Below are positions 6,003 through 13,241 of a DNA stretch of 13,722 bases, piece after piece (positions within the stretch are counted from its first letter, which is position 1; the number at the start of each line of letters is the position of its first letter). The position numbers and the translations under genes are program-made. Origin of the DNA: Bacilli bacterium (GTDB lineage: Bacteria; Bacillota_I; Bacilli_A; RF39; UBA660); the NCBI GenBank assembly GCA_028685445.1, contig JAQUDY010000013.1, forward strand, positions 1 through 13,722, written 5' to 3'. Under the pieces are notes generated by a model, which was not told the origin of the DNA, did no database searches, and saw only the letters and a program-made list of their open reading frames with translations.

Positions 6003-7013
6003 ATGAAAGAAAAATTAAAAAAAATAGTAGAAAATGCTACAAATGAAGCAAAAACAATTAAAACAGAAAATGATTATCTAAATATTAAATCAAAATATTT
6101 AGGTAAAAAAAGTGAACTTTTCGAACTTATAAAAAGCATCAAAGATATGATTGTAGAGGATAAAAAGAAGTACGGGCCGTTATTAAATAAGATAAAGATA
6201 GAGTTAGATAGTATTTTTACTAAATACTATGATGCGGTTATAAATGCCGATGAGAAAGTTACTTTTGATCCGACTTTACCTGTTTCAAATGATAAAGGAT
6301 CTCTTCATCCAGTTACAATAATTGCAAAAGAAATAACTGATGTTTTAAAAAATATTGGTTTTATGGTTTTAGAAGGTCCTGAGATGGAAAATGATTATTA
6401 TAATTTCTCTGCTTTAAATGTTGCAGAAAATCATCCAGCTAGGGATATGCAAGATACATACTGGCTTGATAATGGATTACTTTTAAGAACTCATACAAGT
6501 CCTGTTCAAGTAAGGGCTATGGAAAAGTATGGAGCTCCAATTAAAATGTGCGCTCCAGGTAGAGTTTATCGTAATGAAGATTTAGATGCATCTCATGAAA
6601 ATACTTTCCATCAAGTTGAAGGAATGGTAATAGATAAAGATATATCTATTAGTAATGTAATATATGTTATGAAAGGTATGTTAAAAGAAGTCTTTAAACA
6701 AGATGTAGAAGTTAGATTAAGACCTGGTTTTTTTCCTTTTGTAGAGCCTGGTTTTGAGCTTGATTGCTCATGCACAATATGTGGCGGAAAGGGATGTACT
6801 ACTTGTAAATATACTGGCTGGATTGAACTGTGCCCATGTGGCATGATACATCCCGATGTTTTAAAAACAAGTGGGATAGACCCTGATATATATAGTGGTT
6901 TTGCTTTTGGACTAGGTTTAACAAGGTTAGCTATGATGAAATATAAGATTAGTGATATTAGAGCTTTAAATTCAGGAGATTTAAGATTCTTAGAGCAATT
7001 TAATGTGAGATAG
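6003..7013 (+). CDS. pheS: Phenylalanyl-tRNA synthetase alpha subunit
   Basis: The catalytic subunit of the (alpha-beta)2 PheRS that charges tRNA-Phe. The 336 residues are the family norm. An N-terminal coiled-coil tRNA-binding arm (about 1-80) precedes the class II core: LLRTHTSPVQVRAM, motif 2 (GRVYRNEDLDASHENTFHQV), the cysteine-rich CGGKGCTTCKYTGW region seen in many PheS, and motif 3 (GFAFGLGLTRLAMMKY), ending in DLRFLEQF. The start has GGAGGA at 5994-5999, close to the ATG. The stop TAG at 7011-7013 overlaps the AGGAGAG site of pheT, so translation of the two is probably coupled. Expression is expected to rise when uncharged tRNA-Phe accumulates, through the T-box upstream. Confidence 0.97.
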   Translation: MKEKLKKIVENATNEAKTIKTENDYLNIKSKYLGKKSELFELIKSIKDMIVEDKKKYGPLLNKIKIELDSIFTKYYDAVINADEKVTFDPTLPVSNDKGSLHPVTIIAKEITDVLKNIGFMVLEGPEMENDYYNFSALNVAENHPARDMQDTYWLDNGLLLRTHTSPVQVRAMEKYGAPIKMCAPGRVYRNEDLDASHENTFHQVEGMVIDKDISISNVIYVMKGMLKEVFKQDVEVRLRPGFFPFVEPGFELDCSCTICGGKGCTTCKYTGWIELCPCGMIHPDVLKTSGIDPDIYSGFAFGLGLTRLAMMKYKISDIRALNSGDLRFLEQFNVR

Positions 7014-7021
7014 GAGAGAAA

Positions 7022-9358
7022 ATGAGAATATCTTGTAATATATTAAAAAAACATATAAAAAATAGTGAAAAAATAGACTTTATTAAAATATGGGAAACTT
7101 TCACTATTAAAACAGCTGAAGTAGAAGGAATTGAAATTAAAGGAAATAATTTTAATAATGTTGTAACAGCAAAAATAATAAAGTGTGATAAACATCCAAA
7201 ATCAGAAAAGTTATCTGTTTTAAAAGTAACAGATGGCCAAGAAGAATACCAAATAGTATGCGGTGCTCCTAATGTGAGAGTAGGTTTAGTTGGAGCTCTA
7301 ATTAAAGTTGGCGGAGTAATTGATGATATAACAATTTCTAAAAGGCCTCTTTTAGGAATTGATTCTCATGGAATGATGTGTAGTGGAAAAGAACTAGGCA
7401 TTAGTGATGATCATGACGGAATAATAGAGCTTCCAAATGAAACATCTTTAGGGATAGATTTAAAAAAGATTTTACCTATTGAAGATATTATAGTAGAGAT
7501 AGATAACAAATCACTTACAAATAGACCGGATTTATGGGGACACTACGGAATAGCAAGAGAAATTTCTGCAATAACAGGACATGAACTTATACCACTAGAA
7601 ATAGAAGAACCAGAAAAAATAAATAAAAAACTAGATATAAAAATTTTGAATCCAGAAGCTTGTTATAGATATACAAGTATAAAACTTGATAATCTAAAAA
7701 ATAATAAAACACCTTTATGGATGCAAATATTTTTATATTATGCTGGAATGAAAAGTATTAATTTAATTGTTGATATTACTAATTATATAATGTTAGAACT
7801 TGGTCAACCAATGCATGCTTTTGATTCAAGAAAAGTCAAAAATATAGAAGTAGGATTCGCTAAAGATCTAGATAAATATACTACTTTAGATAATATAGAG
7901 CGTACTTTAACAAAAAATGATTTAATGATAAAAAATGATGGAGAATATTTTGCAGTAGCTGGAGTTATGGGTGGTCTTGATAGTGAAATAGTTAGTGACA
8001 CAGACTCTATTATTTTAGAATCAGCATCATTTGAAGCATCAGGTGTTAGAAAAACCGCAATATCTCTCGGACTTAGAACAGAAGCATCAGCTCGCTTTGA
8101 AAAAAGTTTGGACCCAAATCTTACAAGCGTTGCAGCAAGGAGATATATTAAACTTCTGAAAGAGGAAAATCCTAATCTGGCTTTTGGAACAGATCTAACA
8201 GATATTTATCCAAAAGAATTTTTAGAAAAAGAAATAATCTTAAAAAAAGATTTATTGGAAAAATACTTGGATTTTAAAATGCCCGATGAGCAAGTAAAAA
8301 GTATTTTAGAATCATTAAAGTTCAAAGTGAAAGTTAACAAAGATAATTATAAAGTTATAGTACCTACATTTAGAGCTAATAAAGATGTAACAATAGCAGT
8401 AGATTTAATAGAAGAAATAGGTAGAATATATGGGTACGAAAACTTTAAACCAAAAGCTATAAAAATGGATTTATCTTTCTATAAAGATGAACCTTCATAC
8501 GAAGAGGGATATAATTTAAAAAGATATTTATCAACAAAATATAACTTAAATGAAGTGCATACATATTTATGGAATAAAACATCATTTTTAAAAGACTTAA
8601 ATATTACAAAAGATAATATAAAATTAGTAGGTAAAAATGAAGATAATATTCTAAGAGATGATCTTAATTTGAGTCTTCTAGAAGTAGCGAAAACAAACAT
8701 TAAAAATTATAATAAAATAGATATTTTTGAAATAGCTACAACTATTAAAAAAAATGAAAATAATCGTGTGATAAGTATTTTATTAAGTGACCAACAAGAA
8801 GGTTTAAAAGTAATTTATAATAAAGCTAAAGAAATAACTGTTAATTTATTTAGAGATTTAAAAAACATAAAACCAATTTTTGAACTTGGGAAATCAGATG
8901 ATTATTATAATCAAGATTTATCTCAAAACATAATAATAAATAACAAAATCATCGGACAAATTAATTCATTTAGCAAAACAGTATCTAATAAAATTAGCAA
9001 AAAACATTCATTCGTTTGTATAAATATTGATTATGAAGAGTATATAAATTTAGAATTAGAAAAACCTAATTATCAAGAAGTAAGTAAATATCCTATAACA
9101 GAACTTGATTATACAATAATAAATAAACGCGGAGAATACTATAAAGTTTTAGATGATATTTTAAATAATTTTACTAGTCCAATAATAATGGACAGAATAT
9201 TATTAGGTATATATTTAGAAGAAGAAATAAAAAAAGTTACAATTAGATATATCGTAGGTTCTCATGAAAAAACACTAACAAGTGAAGAGTTACAAAACTT
9301 TAAAGAAGAATTCATTAAATATTTAAATGAAAACAAATTAAAAATCATTGATCAATAA
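7022..9358 (+). CDS. pheT: Phenylalanyl-tRNA synthetase beta subunit
   Basis: The tRNA-binding and editing subunit of PheRS, 778 residues, slightly under the usual 790-810. Domains in order: an OB-fold tRNA-binding domain (about 40-150, AKIIKCDKHPKSEKLSVLKV … CGAPNV … MMCSGKELG); the B3/B4 editing region (about 210-385, with GLRTEASARFEKSLDP); the B5 domain (about 400-475, ending DLIEEIGRIYGYENF); the class II-like non-catalytic core (about 480-690); and the C-terminal anticodon-binding FDX-ACB domain (YPITELDYTI … EKTLTSEELQNF). The gene starts 8 bases after the pheS stop with an AGGAGAG site, so it forms one operon with pheS. A terminator-like hairpin overlaps its last codons. Confidence 0.97.
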   Translation: MRISCNILKKHIKNSEKIDFIKIWETFTIKTAEVEGIEIKGNNFNNVVTAKIIKCDKHPKSEKLSVLKVTDGQEEYQIVCGAPNVRVGLVGALIKVGGVIDDITISKRPLLGIDSHGMMCSGKELGISDDHDGIIELPNETSLGIDLKKILPIEDIIVEIDNKSLTNRPDLWGHYGIAREISAITGHELIPLEIEEPEKINKKLDIKILNPEACYRYTSIKLDNLKNNKTPLWMQIFLYYAGMKSINLIVDITNYIMLELGQPMHAFDSRKVKNIEVGFAKDLDKYTTLDNIERTLTKNDLMIKNDGEYFAVAGVMGGLDSEIVSDTDSIILESASFEASGVRKTAISLGLRTEASARFEKSLDPNLTSVAARRYIKLLKEENPNLAFGTDLTDIYPKEFLEKEIILKKDLLEKYLDFKMPDEQVKSILESLKFKVKVNKDNYKVIVPTFRANKDVTIAVDLIEEIGRIYGYENFKPKAIKMDLSFYKDEPSYEEGYNLKRYLSTKYNLNEVHTYLWNKTSFLKDLNITKDNIKLVGKNEDNILRDDLNLSLLEVAKTNIKNYNKIDIFEIATTIKKNENNRVISILLSDQQEGLKVIYNKAKEITVNLFRDLKNIKPIFELGKSDDYYNQDLSQNIIINNKIIGQINSFSKTVSNKISKKHSFVCINIDYEEYINLELEKPNYQEVSKYPITELDYTIINKRGEYYKVLDDILNNFTSPIIMDRILLGIYLEEEIKKVTIRYIVGSHEKTLTSEELQNFKEEFIKYLNENKLKIIDQ

Positions 9359-9370
9359 TGATTTTTAATT
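9340..9370 (+). terminator. Terminator-like hairpin at the end of pheT
   Basis: A 10-bp stem (9340-9349 with 9357-9366, AAAAATCATT/AATGATTTTT) with a 7-base loop starts inside pheT and includes its stop. The T-rich right side continues to 9370. Because nrnA starts only 20 bases on with no clear promoter of its own, the hairpin may be leaky and let part of the pheST transcripts into nrnA. Confidence 0.55.
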
Positions 9371-9385
9371 TTAAGAAAGGTAAAA

Positions 9386-10345
9386 ATGAATAATACTGAT
9401 TTAAAAATAATATATAATAAAATAAAAACATCTAAAAACATCTTAATTTTAACTCATATGAATCCCGATGGAGATGCTATAGGAAGTATGATAGCGTTAA
9501 AATTAATAATAGAAAAATTAGATATACCAGTAGATGCTATAGTTACTAACAAACTAGAGTTTATGGAAGAATTATCTGAAACAAAAAGACTATTAACAAC
9601 TACTAACAAAAACTATGATTTAACAATACTAGTAGATGTAAACTCTAAAGATAGACTAGGAGACTTAGAATATTTATATGAAAGCGCAACTAATTTAATT
9701 ATACTAGATCACCATAAGGTAAATCTCCCAAAAGAAATTATTCATTATGTAGATTCTAATGCGCCATCTGCAACCACAATTATATATCAGCTAACAAAAG
9801 AAAATGATATAGAAATAAACTCAAAAATAGCTAAATATTTATATTTAGGACTATTAACAGATACAGGCGGATTTGCTTACAATAATACAAATAGCAAAAC
9901 ATTAAGTTTAGCAGCAAAGTTATTAAATTATAACCTAAATCATAGTGAGATGTATAATAGCTTTATCACACCAGAATATGATACAAATTATCTAATGTTA
10001 GAAAAAAAGACTATAGAAAATTTAGAGATAATAAATAACAAAATAGCAGTATCATTTTTAAGTCATGAAGATATAACAAAACATCCATACGGTACTCCAA
10101 AAGACTTTGTTAATTTAGGTAGAAAAATAAAAGATATAGAAGTAAGTTTAATGTTCATAGAAGAAGAACCAAATAAATATAAAGTAAGTCTAAGATCAAA
10201 AGAATATTTAGATGTCTCTATAATAGCTAAAAAATTTAATGGTGGAGGACATAAATACGCATCTGGAATTAGATTTAATAAAGAATATAAAAAAATAAAA
10301 GATCAAATAATCCTTGAAATAAATAGGTTATTAGAAGATAGTTGA
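9386..10345 (+). CDS. nrnA: DHH/DHHA1 phosphoesterase, NrnA-like (oligoribonuclease / pAp phosphatase)
   Basis: A 319-residue soluble DHH-family enzyme. Members degrade very short RNAs and, in NrnA, 3',5'-adenosine bisphosphate; some relatives hydrolyse cyclic or linear di-AMP. All metal-site motifs are present: H24 with NPDGDAIGS (D28, D30), D84 (VDVNS), D108-H109-H110 (LDHHK) and D159 (LTDTGGF). The C-terminal DHHA1 domain ends with GGGHKYASG (286-294). The length and lack of membrane or PAS segments fit NrnA rather than the membrane-bound GdpP. AAAGG lies 5' of the ATG. The stop is TGA followed immediately by TAA, and it sits inside the terminator stem. Confidence 0.88.
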   Translation: MNNTDLKIIYNKIKTSKNILILTHMNPDGDAIGSMIALKLIIEKLDIPVDAIVTNKLEFMEELSETKRLLTTTNKNYDLTILVDVNSKDRLGDLEYLYESATNLIILDHHKVNLPKEIIHYVDSNAPSATTIIYQLTKENDIEINSKIAKYLYLGLLTDTGGFAYNNTNSKTLSLAAKLLNYNLNHSEMYNSFITPEYDTNYLMLEKKTIENLEIINNKIAVSFLSHEDITKHPYGTPKDFVNLGRKIKDIEVSLMFIEEEPNKYKVSLRSKEYLDVSIIAKKFNGGGHKYASGIRFNKEYKKIKDQIILEINRLLEDS

Positions 10346-10359
10346 TAAAACTATCTTTT
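10335..10359 (+). terminator. Terminator of the nrnA gene
   Basis: A 9-bp stem AAGATAGTT/AACTATCTT (10335-10343 with 10349-10357) has a 5-base loop and is followed by a short T-run. It overlaps the last codons of nrnA. Confidence 0.7.
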
Positions 10360-10361
10360 AA

Positions 10362-10389
10362 TTGTAAAAAAACAAAAATATTCTATAAT
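10362..10389 (+). promoter_or_regulatory. Promoter of the DGR-type surface protein gene
   Basis: TTGTAA (10362-10367), a 16-base spacer and a perfect TATAAT (10384-10389). The predicted start of transcription coincides with the AGGATG ribosome binding site at 10396-10401, so the leader is very short. Confidence 0.65.
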
Positions 10390-10408
10390 TAATTTAGGAT
10401 GTGAACAT

Positions 10409-11962
10409 ATGAAAAAGAATATATTAACAATAATCTTATTAATATTATTAACTTTAATATTATCTATAGGTTTATCATTTGCATACTTTACAGCAAATAT
10501 AGAAGGGGAAGAAACAACCTCAATAACTGTAACAGGTGGGTCAATGAATATTACTTATAATGGGGGATCCAATATAAGTTTGAATAGCATATTACCAAGT
10601 AATAGCCCTGCTGCTACTAAAACATTCACAGTAAAAGGAAATAATACAACAACAGAAGAAATGTACTATGAATTAACTCTAGTAGTATCATCAAATACAT
10701 TCTCAGAAAATGCTCTAAAATATAAACTAATAAGCACTAATACAAATAATAATGGAAAAGTAGCACCTAGCATAACAGATTTAACAAATATTGGGGCTGG
10801 AGCAAAAATAATTAATTTAGGAATAGGAAATTTTGCTTCACCAACAAGTGGAGATAAAACTCATACTTATAATTTAGAGATATATTTCCCATCATTTGAA
10901 ACAAATCAAAATACCGATCAAGGAAGAAAAATAAAAGCGCATGTAGAAATAAAAAATGCAAAAACATTGAAACTAGAAGAAGCGATTCTAGCCCAAGATG
11001 GTGGAAGAGTATCAATAGAAGCCAAAGGAACACCAGCATTTAATGTAATAAATGGAACTAGTGGATTATATGCTGCAGAAGATGAATATGGAACAAGTTA
11101 CTACTATCGTGGTAAAAAGTCAGAACTAAATAATAATATAATCTGGGGAGGCTTCCAGTGGAAGATAGTAAGAATAAATGGGGATGGCTCAGTAAGATTA
11201 ATCTATAATGGAACAGAGGCTCAGTTTAATAGCGCTAATAAGATGAATGATACAGGATCAAATACCCAGATAAAAACAGCAGCATGGAATACAAATTGGA
11301 ATGATGCAAAATACCTAGGTTATATGTATGGAGGTGCAAACGGAGTGGCATCAACAGTTAGACACGGTACAACAAGCGCGGCAGCAACATATAATGAGAC
11401 AAAATCAAATATAAAAACCGAATTAGATAATTGGTATGCATCAAATATAGCGGGAAAATCATTTGAAGCGGACATAGTAGATAATCTATTTTGCAACGAT
11501 AGACAACTTCAGAGTGAAGTTGGTGAAGATGAAACTGGTTCAGGTTATGGGACTTCAGAAACATTATACGCTGCATATTATCGACTTGATACAAATAAAT
11601 CCCCAACTTTAAAATGTGGCTTAAAGAATGATAGATTCACTAAAAATGATACAACAATAGGTAATGGAGCGTTAACCTATCCGATAGGCTTAATAAGCGC
11701 AGATGAAACTTCAATGGCAGGATTTGTATTTCACAAAAGTAATAATACAAACTATTTATATACAAACCAGTATTATTGGCTGGGTTCGCCTCTCTATATC
11801 GTTGGGGCAGGTGATGCGTACTCGTTTAGTGTTAGCTCTGCGGGCTCTCTGTATGACGGTGATGTGGGTGCTCCTTATGGTCTGCGTGGGGCGGTTTCAA
11901 TAGACTCTAAGGCTAGAGTAACTGGAACAGGAAGCGATGTTGACCCATACAAGGTGGTGTAA
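10409..11962 (+). CDS. Exported surface protein with a variable C-type-lectin-like C-terminus, DGR target candidate
   Basis: A 517-residue protein. Residues 5-26 are a hydrophobic export segment ending in GLSFAYFTA, resembling SipW-dependent signals of TasA/camelysin-type proteins. Residues about 34-185 are Asn/Thr/Ser-rich and beta-strand-like. From about 218 a second module begins (GLYAAEDEYGTSYYYRG, then a GGFQWKIVRINGDGSVRLIYN segment), with two cysteines (FCNDR, LKCGLKND) and TYPIGLISADE. It closes with YYWLGSP (455-461), a variable stretch, GLRGAVSI (491-498) and a GTGSDVDPYKVV tail. A YYWLxSP…G-x-R-x-A-V-S layout with a short conserved tail is what I recall from C-type-lectin-like DGR targets in gut Firmicutes. 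Codons within about 457-496 are GC-rich and A-poor, unlike the rest of the gene. The role is presumably surface binding or adhesion; the ligand is unknown. No RT, Avd or template lies in the window. Confidence 0.75.
   Translation: MKKNILTIILLILLTLILSIGLSFAYFTANIEGEETTSITVTGGSMNITYNGGSNISLNSILPSNSPAATKTFTVKGNNTTTEEMYYELTLVVSSNTFSENALKYKLISTNTNNNGKVAPSITDLTNIGAGAKIINLGIGNFASPTSGDKTHTYNLEIYFPSFETNQNTDQGRKIKAHVEIKNAKTLKLEEAILAQDGGRVSIEAKGTPAFNVINGTSGLYAAEDEYGTSYYYRGKKSELNNNIIWGGFQWKIVRINGDGSVRLIYNGTEAQFNSANKMNDTGSNTQIKTAAWNTNWNDAKYLGYMYGGANGVASTVRHGTTSAAATYNETKSNIKTELDNWYASNIAGKSFEADIVDNLFCNDRQLQSEVGEDETGSGYGTSETLYAAYYRLDTNKSPTLKCGLKNDRFTKNDTTIGNGALTYPIGLISADETSMAGFVFHKSNNTNYLYTNQYYWLGSPLYIVGAGDAYSFSVSSAGSLYDGDVGAPYGLRGAVSIDSKARVTGTGSDVDPYKVV
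11771..11902 (+). other. Candidate DGR variable region (VR)
   Basis: Within 11777-11898 I count 11 A, 44 G, 25 C and 42 T (9% A, 57% GC), in a gene that is otherwise A-rich. Many codons are NNC or NNT (CTC, ATC, GTT, GAT, AGT, AGC, GAC, GGT), the products expected if template AAC/AAT codons had their adenines replaced. Invariant-looking blocks (TATTGGCTGGGTTCGCCT at the start, CTGCGTGGGGCGGTTTC at the end) flank them. The end block would be the homology that starts mutagenic reverse transcription. Exact borders need the template repeat, which is not in this window. Confidence 0.7.
11904..11919 (+). other. Hairpin/cruciform just downstream of the VR
   Basis: A perfect 6-bp inverted repeat ACTCTA/TAGAGT (11904-11909 with 11914-11919) has a 4-base loop (AGGC). 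It lies a few bases after the GC-rich end of the candidate VR. In the Bordetella phage DGR, a short stem with a 4-base loop at this position aids target recognition. The sequence is also coding (DSKARV). Confidence 0.5.
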
Positions 11963-12120
11963 GAGTACAAAGAAGCCTGTTAATCTGTAATCTGGGCAAC
12001 GCCACCTGAAAACCCTTTCAGGAGGCAAACAAGGAGTGAAAGCACTCAAAAAACTAAACAAAAACTATAACAGAATGTAATATGGAAGAAGGTGGACTAC
12101 CGGGAGCCTTCCCATATTAC
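11963..12120 (+). ncRNA. Unidentified GC-rich structured element (possible structured RNA) after the surface protein gene
   Basis: There is no convincing ORF here, and GC is about 42% against far lower values around it. Three hairpins can be drawn. (1) 12001-12026: GCC and CCTGAAA paired with TTTCAGG and GGC, with one A-A mismatch and loop ACCC. (2) 12034-12047: GAGTG-AAAG-CACTC. (3) 12077-12120: a 9-bp GTAATATGG/CCATATTAC stem, a two-A bulge, then GAAGG/CCTTC. A tandem TAATCTG pair lies at 11981-11994. A T-run follows at 12131-12136. I do not recognise it as a known riboswitch, tRNA, SRP, tmRNA or intron. It could be a 3' UTR structure of the DGR target, a separate small RNA, or a DGR-related element. 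Confidence 0.45.
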
Positions 12121-12145
12121 AATACAAAGGTTTTTTATATAAATC

Positions 12146-12174
12146 TTTACAATTACTAGTTAATGTTATAGAAT
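12146..12174 (+). promoter_or_regulatory. Promoter of the XRE/ImmA-like regulator
   Basis: TTTACA (12146-12151), a 17-base spacer and TAGAAT (12169-12174). An overlapping TGT-TATAGA reading is also possible. GGTGA at 12196-12200 is the ribosome binding site. Confidence 0.6.
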
Positions 12175-12204
12175 GTATGTAGAAACATATTAACGGGTGA
12201 TTAT

Positions 12205-13158
12205 ATGAAAAAAACTGTTGGCGATAATTTAAAATTATATAGGATTAGAGCTAATCTATCTATGGCAGCAGCTGGTAAAAAACTAAATATGTCTGCTCCG
12301 GCAATCTTAAAATATGAAAGAAATCAAATTATTGCTTCTTTATCTCGCTTAGAGGAATTTGCTAAAATTTATTTTGTTACAATTGAAGAAATTCTTGATG
12401 TTGATAATGATCTTAATATAAAGTTTACTAATTTTAAATGTAAAGATAAAATAGCTCAGATAAATAAAGTTAGAATTAAAGATCTGATTTCGGATAAAAT
12501 AAAAAACTATTTTAATTTATTAAAGTTATCAGAAATAACTTTAATAAATAAGTTTGGTGTCCACTTAATTAATACTTTAGATGAGGCTGAAAGCTTAGCT
12601 ACTAAATTAAGAATTTATTTTACTATTCCAATTAATGATCCTATTTCTAATTTAGTTTATTTACTTGAAAATAATAACATGATGATAATTACTTTACCTA
12701 AAACAGAGTTTACTAAAGATTTTATTGGTTTTTATGAAATAATTAATAATGTACCTGTTATAGTTGTTCCTAAAGCAGATAATAGCTATGAACAAAGATT
12801 TAACATCGCTAAGTATTTAGGAGAATTATTAATTATAAACAATACTAAAAAGGATTTATTAACTACTCAGTTTGCTTTGTCTCTTCTACTTCCCCAAGGA
12901 GCTTTAATAGAAGAGTTTGATTCTAAGAGAGTGAAAATTAATTTTAGAGAAATAGAAATATTTAGTAACAATTTTAGAGTAAGTTATAAAAATATTGTTA
13001 AAAGGTTAAGAGAGTTAGATGTAATTACTGCAAGTAATGCTAAATATCTAAATATTCACATAAATAAGAACAATATGAAAGAGCATGAATATCATGAAGT
13101 TCCTTACTTATATGATAAATTAAAGTCTAAATTACAAGCAAAAGGTATTATCAAATAA
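12205..13158 (+). CDS. XRE-family regulator with a degenerate ImmA/IrrE-like domain
   Basis: 317 residues. An N-terminal helix-turn-helix (about 5-63, with MAAAGKKLNMSAPAILKYER) should bind DNA. The C-terminal part follows the ImmA/IrrE (COG2856) peptidase layout: DFIGFYEIINNVPVIVVP, EQRFNIAKYLGELLI (196-210), FALSLLLPQGALIEEF, then a closing FRVSYKNIVKRLRELDVI. Where active members have a zinc-binding HEXXH (typically RFT-AHELGH), this protein has K203-Y-L-G-E207, so both metal-binding histidines and the catalytic glutamate are gone. It should not be a working metalloprotease and may act only as a sensing regulator. GGTGA supports the ATG. It is a single-gene unit with its own promoter and terminator. 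The regulated target is unknown; the adjacent DGR-type gene and its own promoter are candidates by position only. Confidence 0.8.
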   Translation: MKKTVGDNLKLYRIRANLSMAAAGKKLNMSAPAILKYERNQIIASLSRLEEFAKIYFVTIEEILDVDNDLNIKFTNFKCKDKIAQINKVRIKDLISDKIKNYFNLLKLSEITLINKFGVHLINTLDEAESLATKLRIYFTIPINDPISNLVYLLENNNMMIITLPKTEFTKDFIGFYEIINNVPVIVVPKADNSYEQRFNIAKYLGELLIINNTKKDLLTTQFALSLLLPQGALIEEFDSKRVKINFREIEIFSNNFRVSYKNIVKRLRELDVITASNAKYLNIHINKNNMKEHEYHEVPYLYDKLKSKLQAKGIIK

Positions 13159-13177
13159 TTTGATAATGCTTTTTTTA
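13144..13177 (+). terminator. Terminator of the XRE/ImmA-like gene
   Basis: A 9-bp perfect stem (13147-13155 with 13159-13167), extended by a G-T and a G-C pair, is followed by a T-run of seven or more. The 3-base loop at 13156-13158 is the TAA stop codon itself. Confidence 0.85.
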
Positions 13178-13198
13178 TATGAAACTATCATATTTCTA

Positions 13199-13217
13199 TT
13201 TGACATTTGAAGTCAAA
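13199..13217. promoter_or_regulatory. Inverted repeat upstream of pcrA, possible operator
   Basis: TTTGAC (13199-13204) and GTCAAA (13212-13217) face each other around 7 bases, 25 bases before the pcrA -10 extension. It does not match the Gram-positive LexA box (GAAC-N4-GTTC). It could be a site for the adjacent XRE regulator, but this is a guess. Confidence 0.35.
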
Positions 13218-13241
13218 AATCTTTTTTCTTACTCTTAAAAA

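Noticed and set aside
10343..10348. TGA read as tryptophan (mycoplasma code)
   Set aside because: All tryptophans in the recognised proteins are TGG and no recognised gene has an internal TGA. The only in-frame TGA ends nrnA and is followed by TAA, so it gives no support for reassignment.
11703..11903. Overlapping 66-codon plus-strand frame inside the surface protein gene
   Set aside because: It shares the region with the DGR-type target, which has family-like sequence in its own frame; the overlapping frame has no ribosome site and no recognisable product.
12088..12111. Second T-box-like antiterminator (GAAGG, TGGACTACC, CCTTC)
   Set aside because: The loop resembles a T-box bulge, but the conserved ACCGCGG block is absent, there is no specifier stem or AGTA motif upstream, and the next gene is a regulator rather than an amino acid gene.
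11963..12125. Template repeat of the DGR
   Set aside because: The sequence does not resemble 11771-11902 at non-adenine positions, and no reverse transcriptase follows.
13200..13205. TTGACA as the -35 of pcrA
   Set aside because: It lies 39 bases before the -10 TATAAT at 13245, far beyond the 16-18 base spacing; it is better seen as one arm of the inverted repeat.
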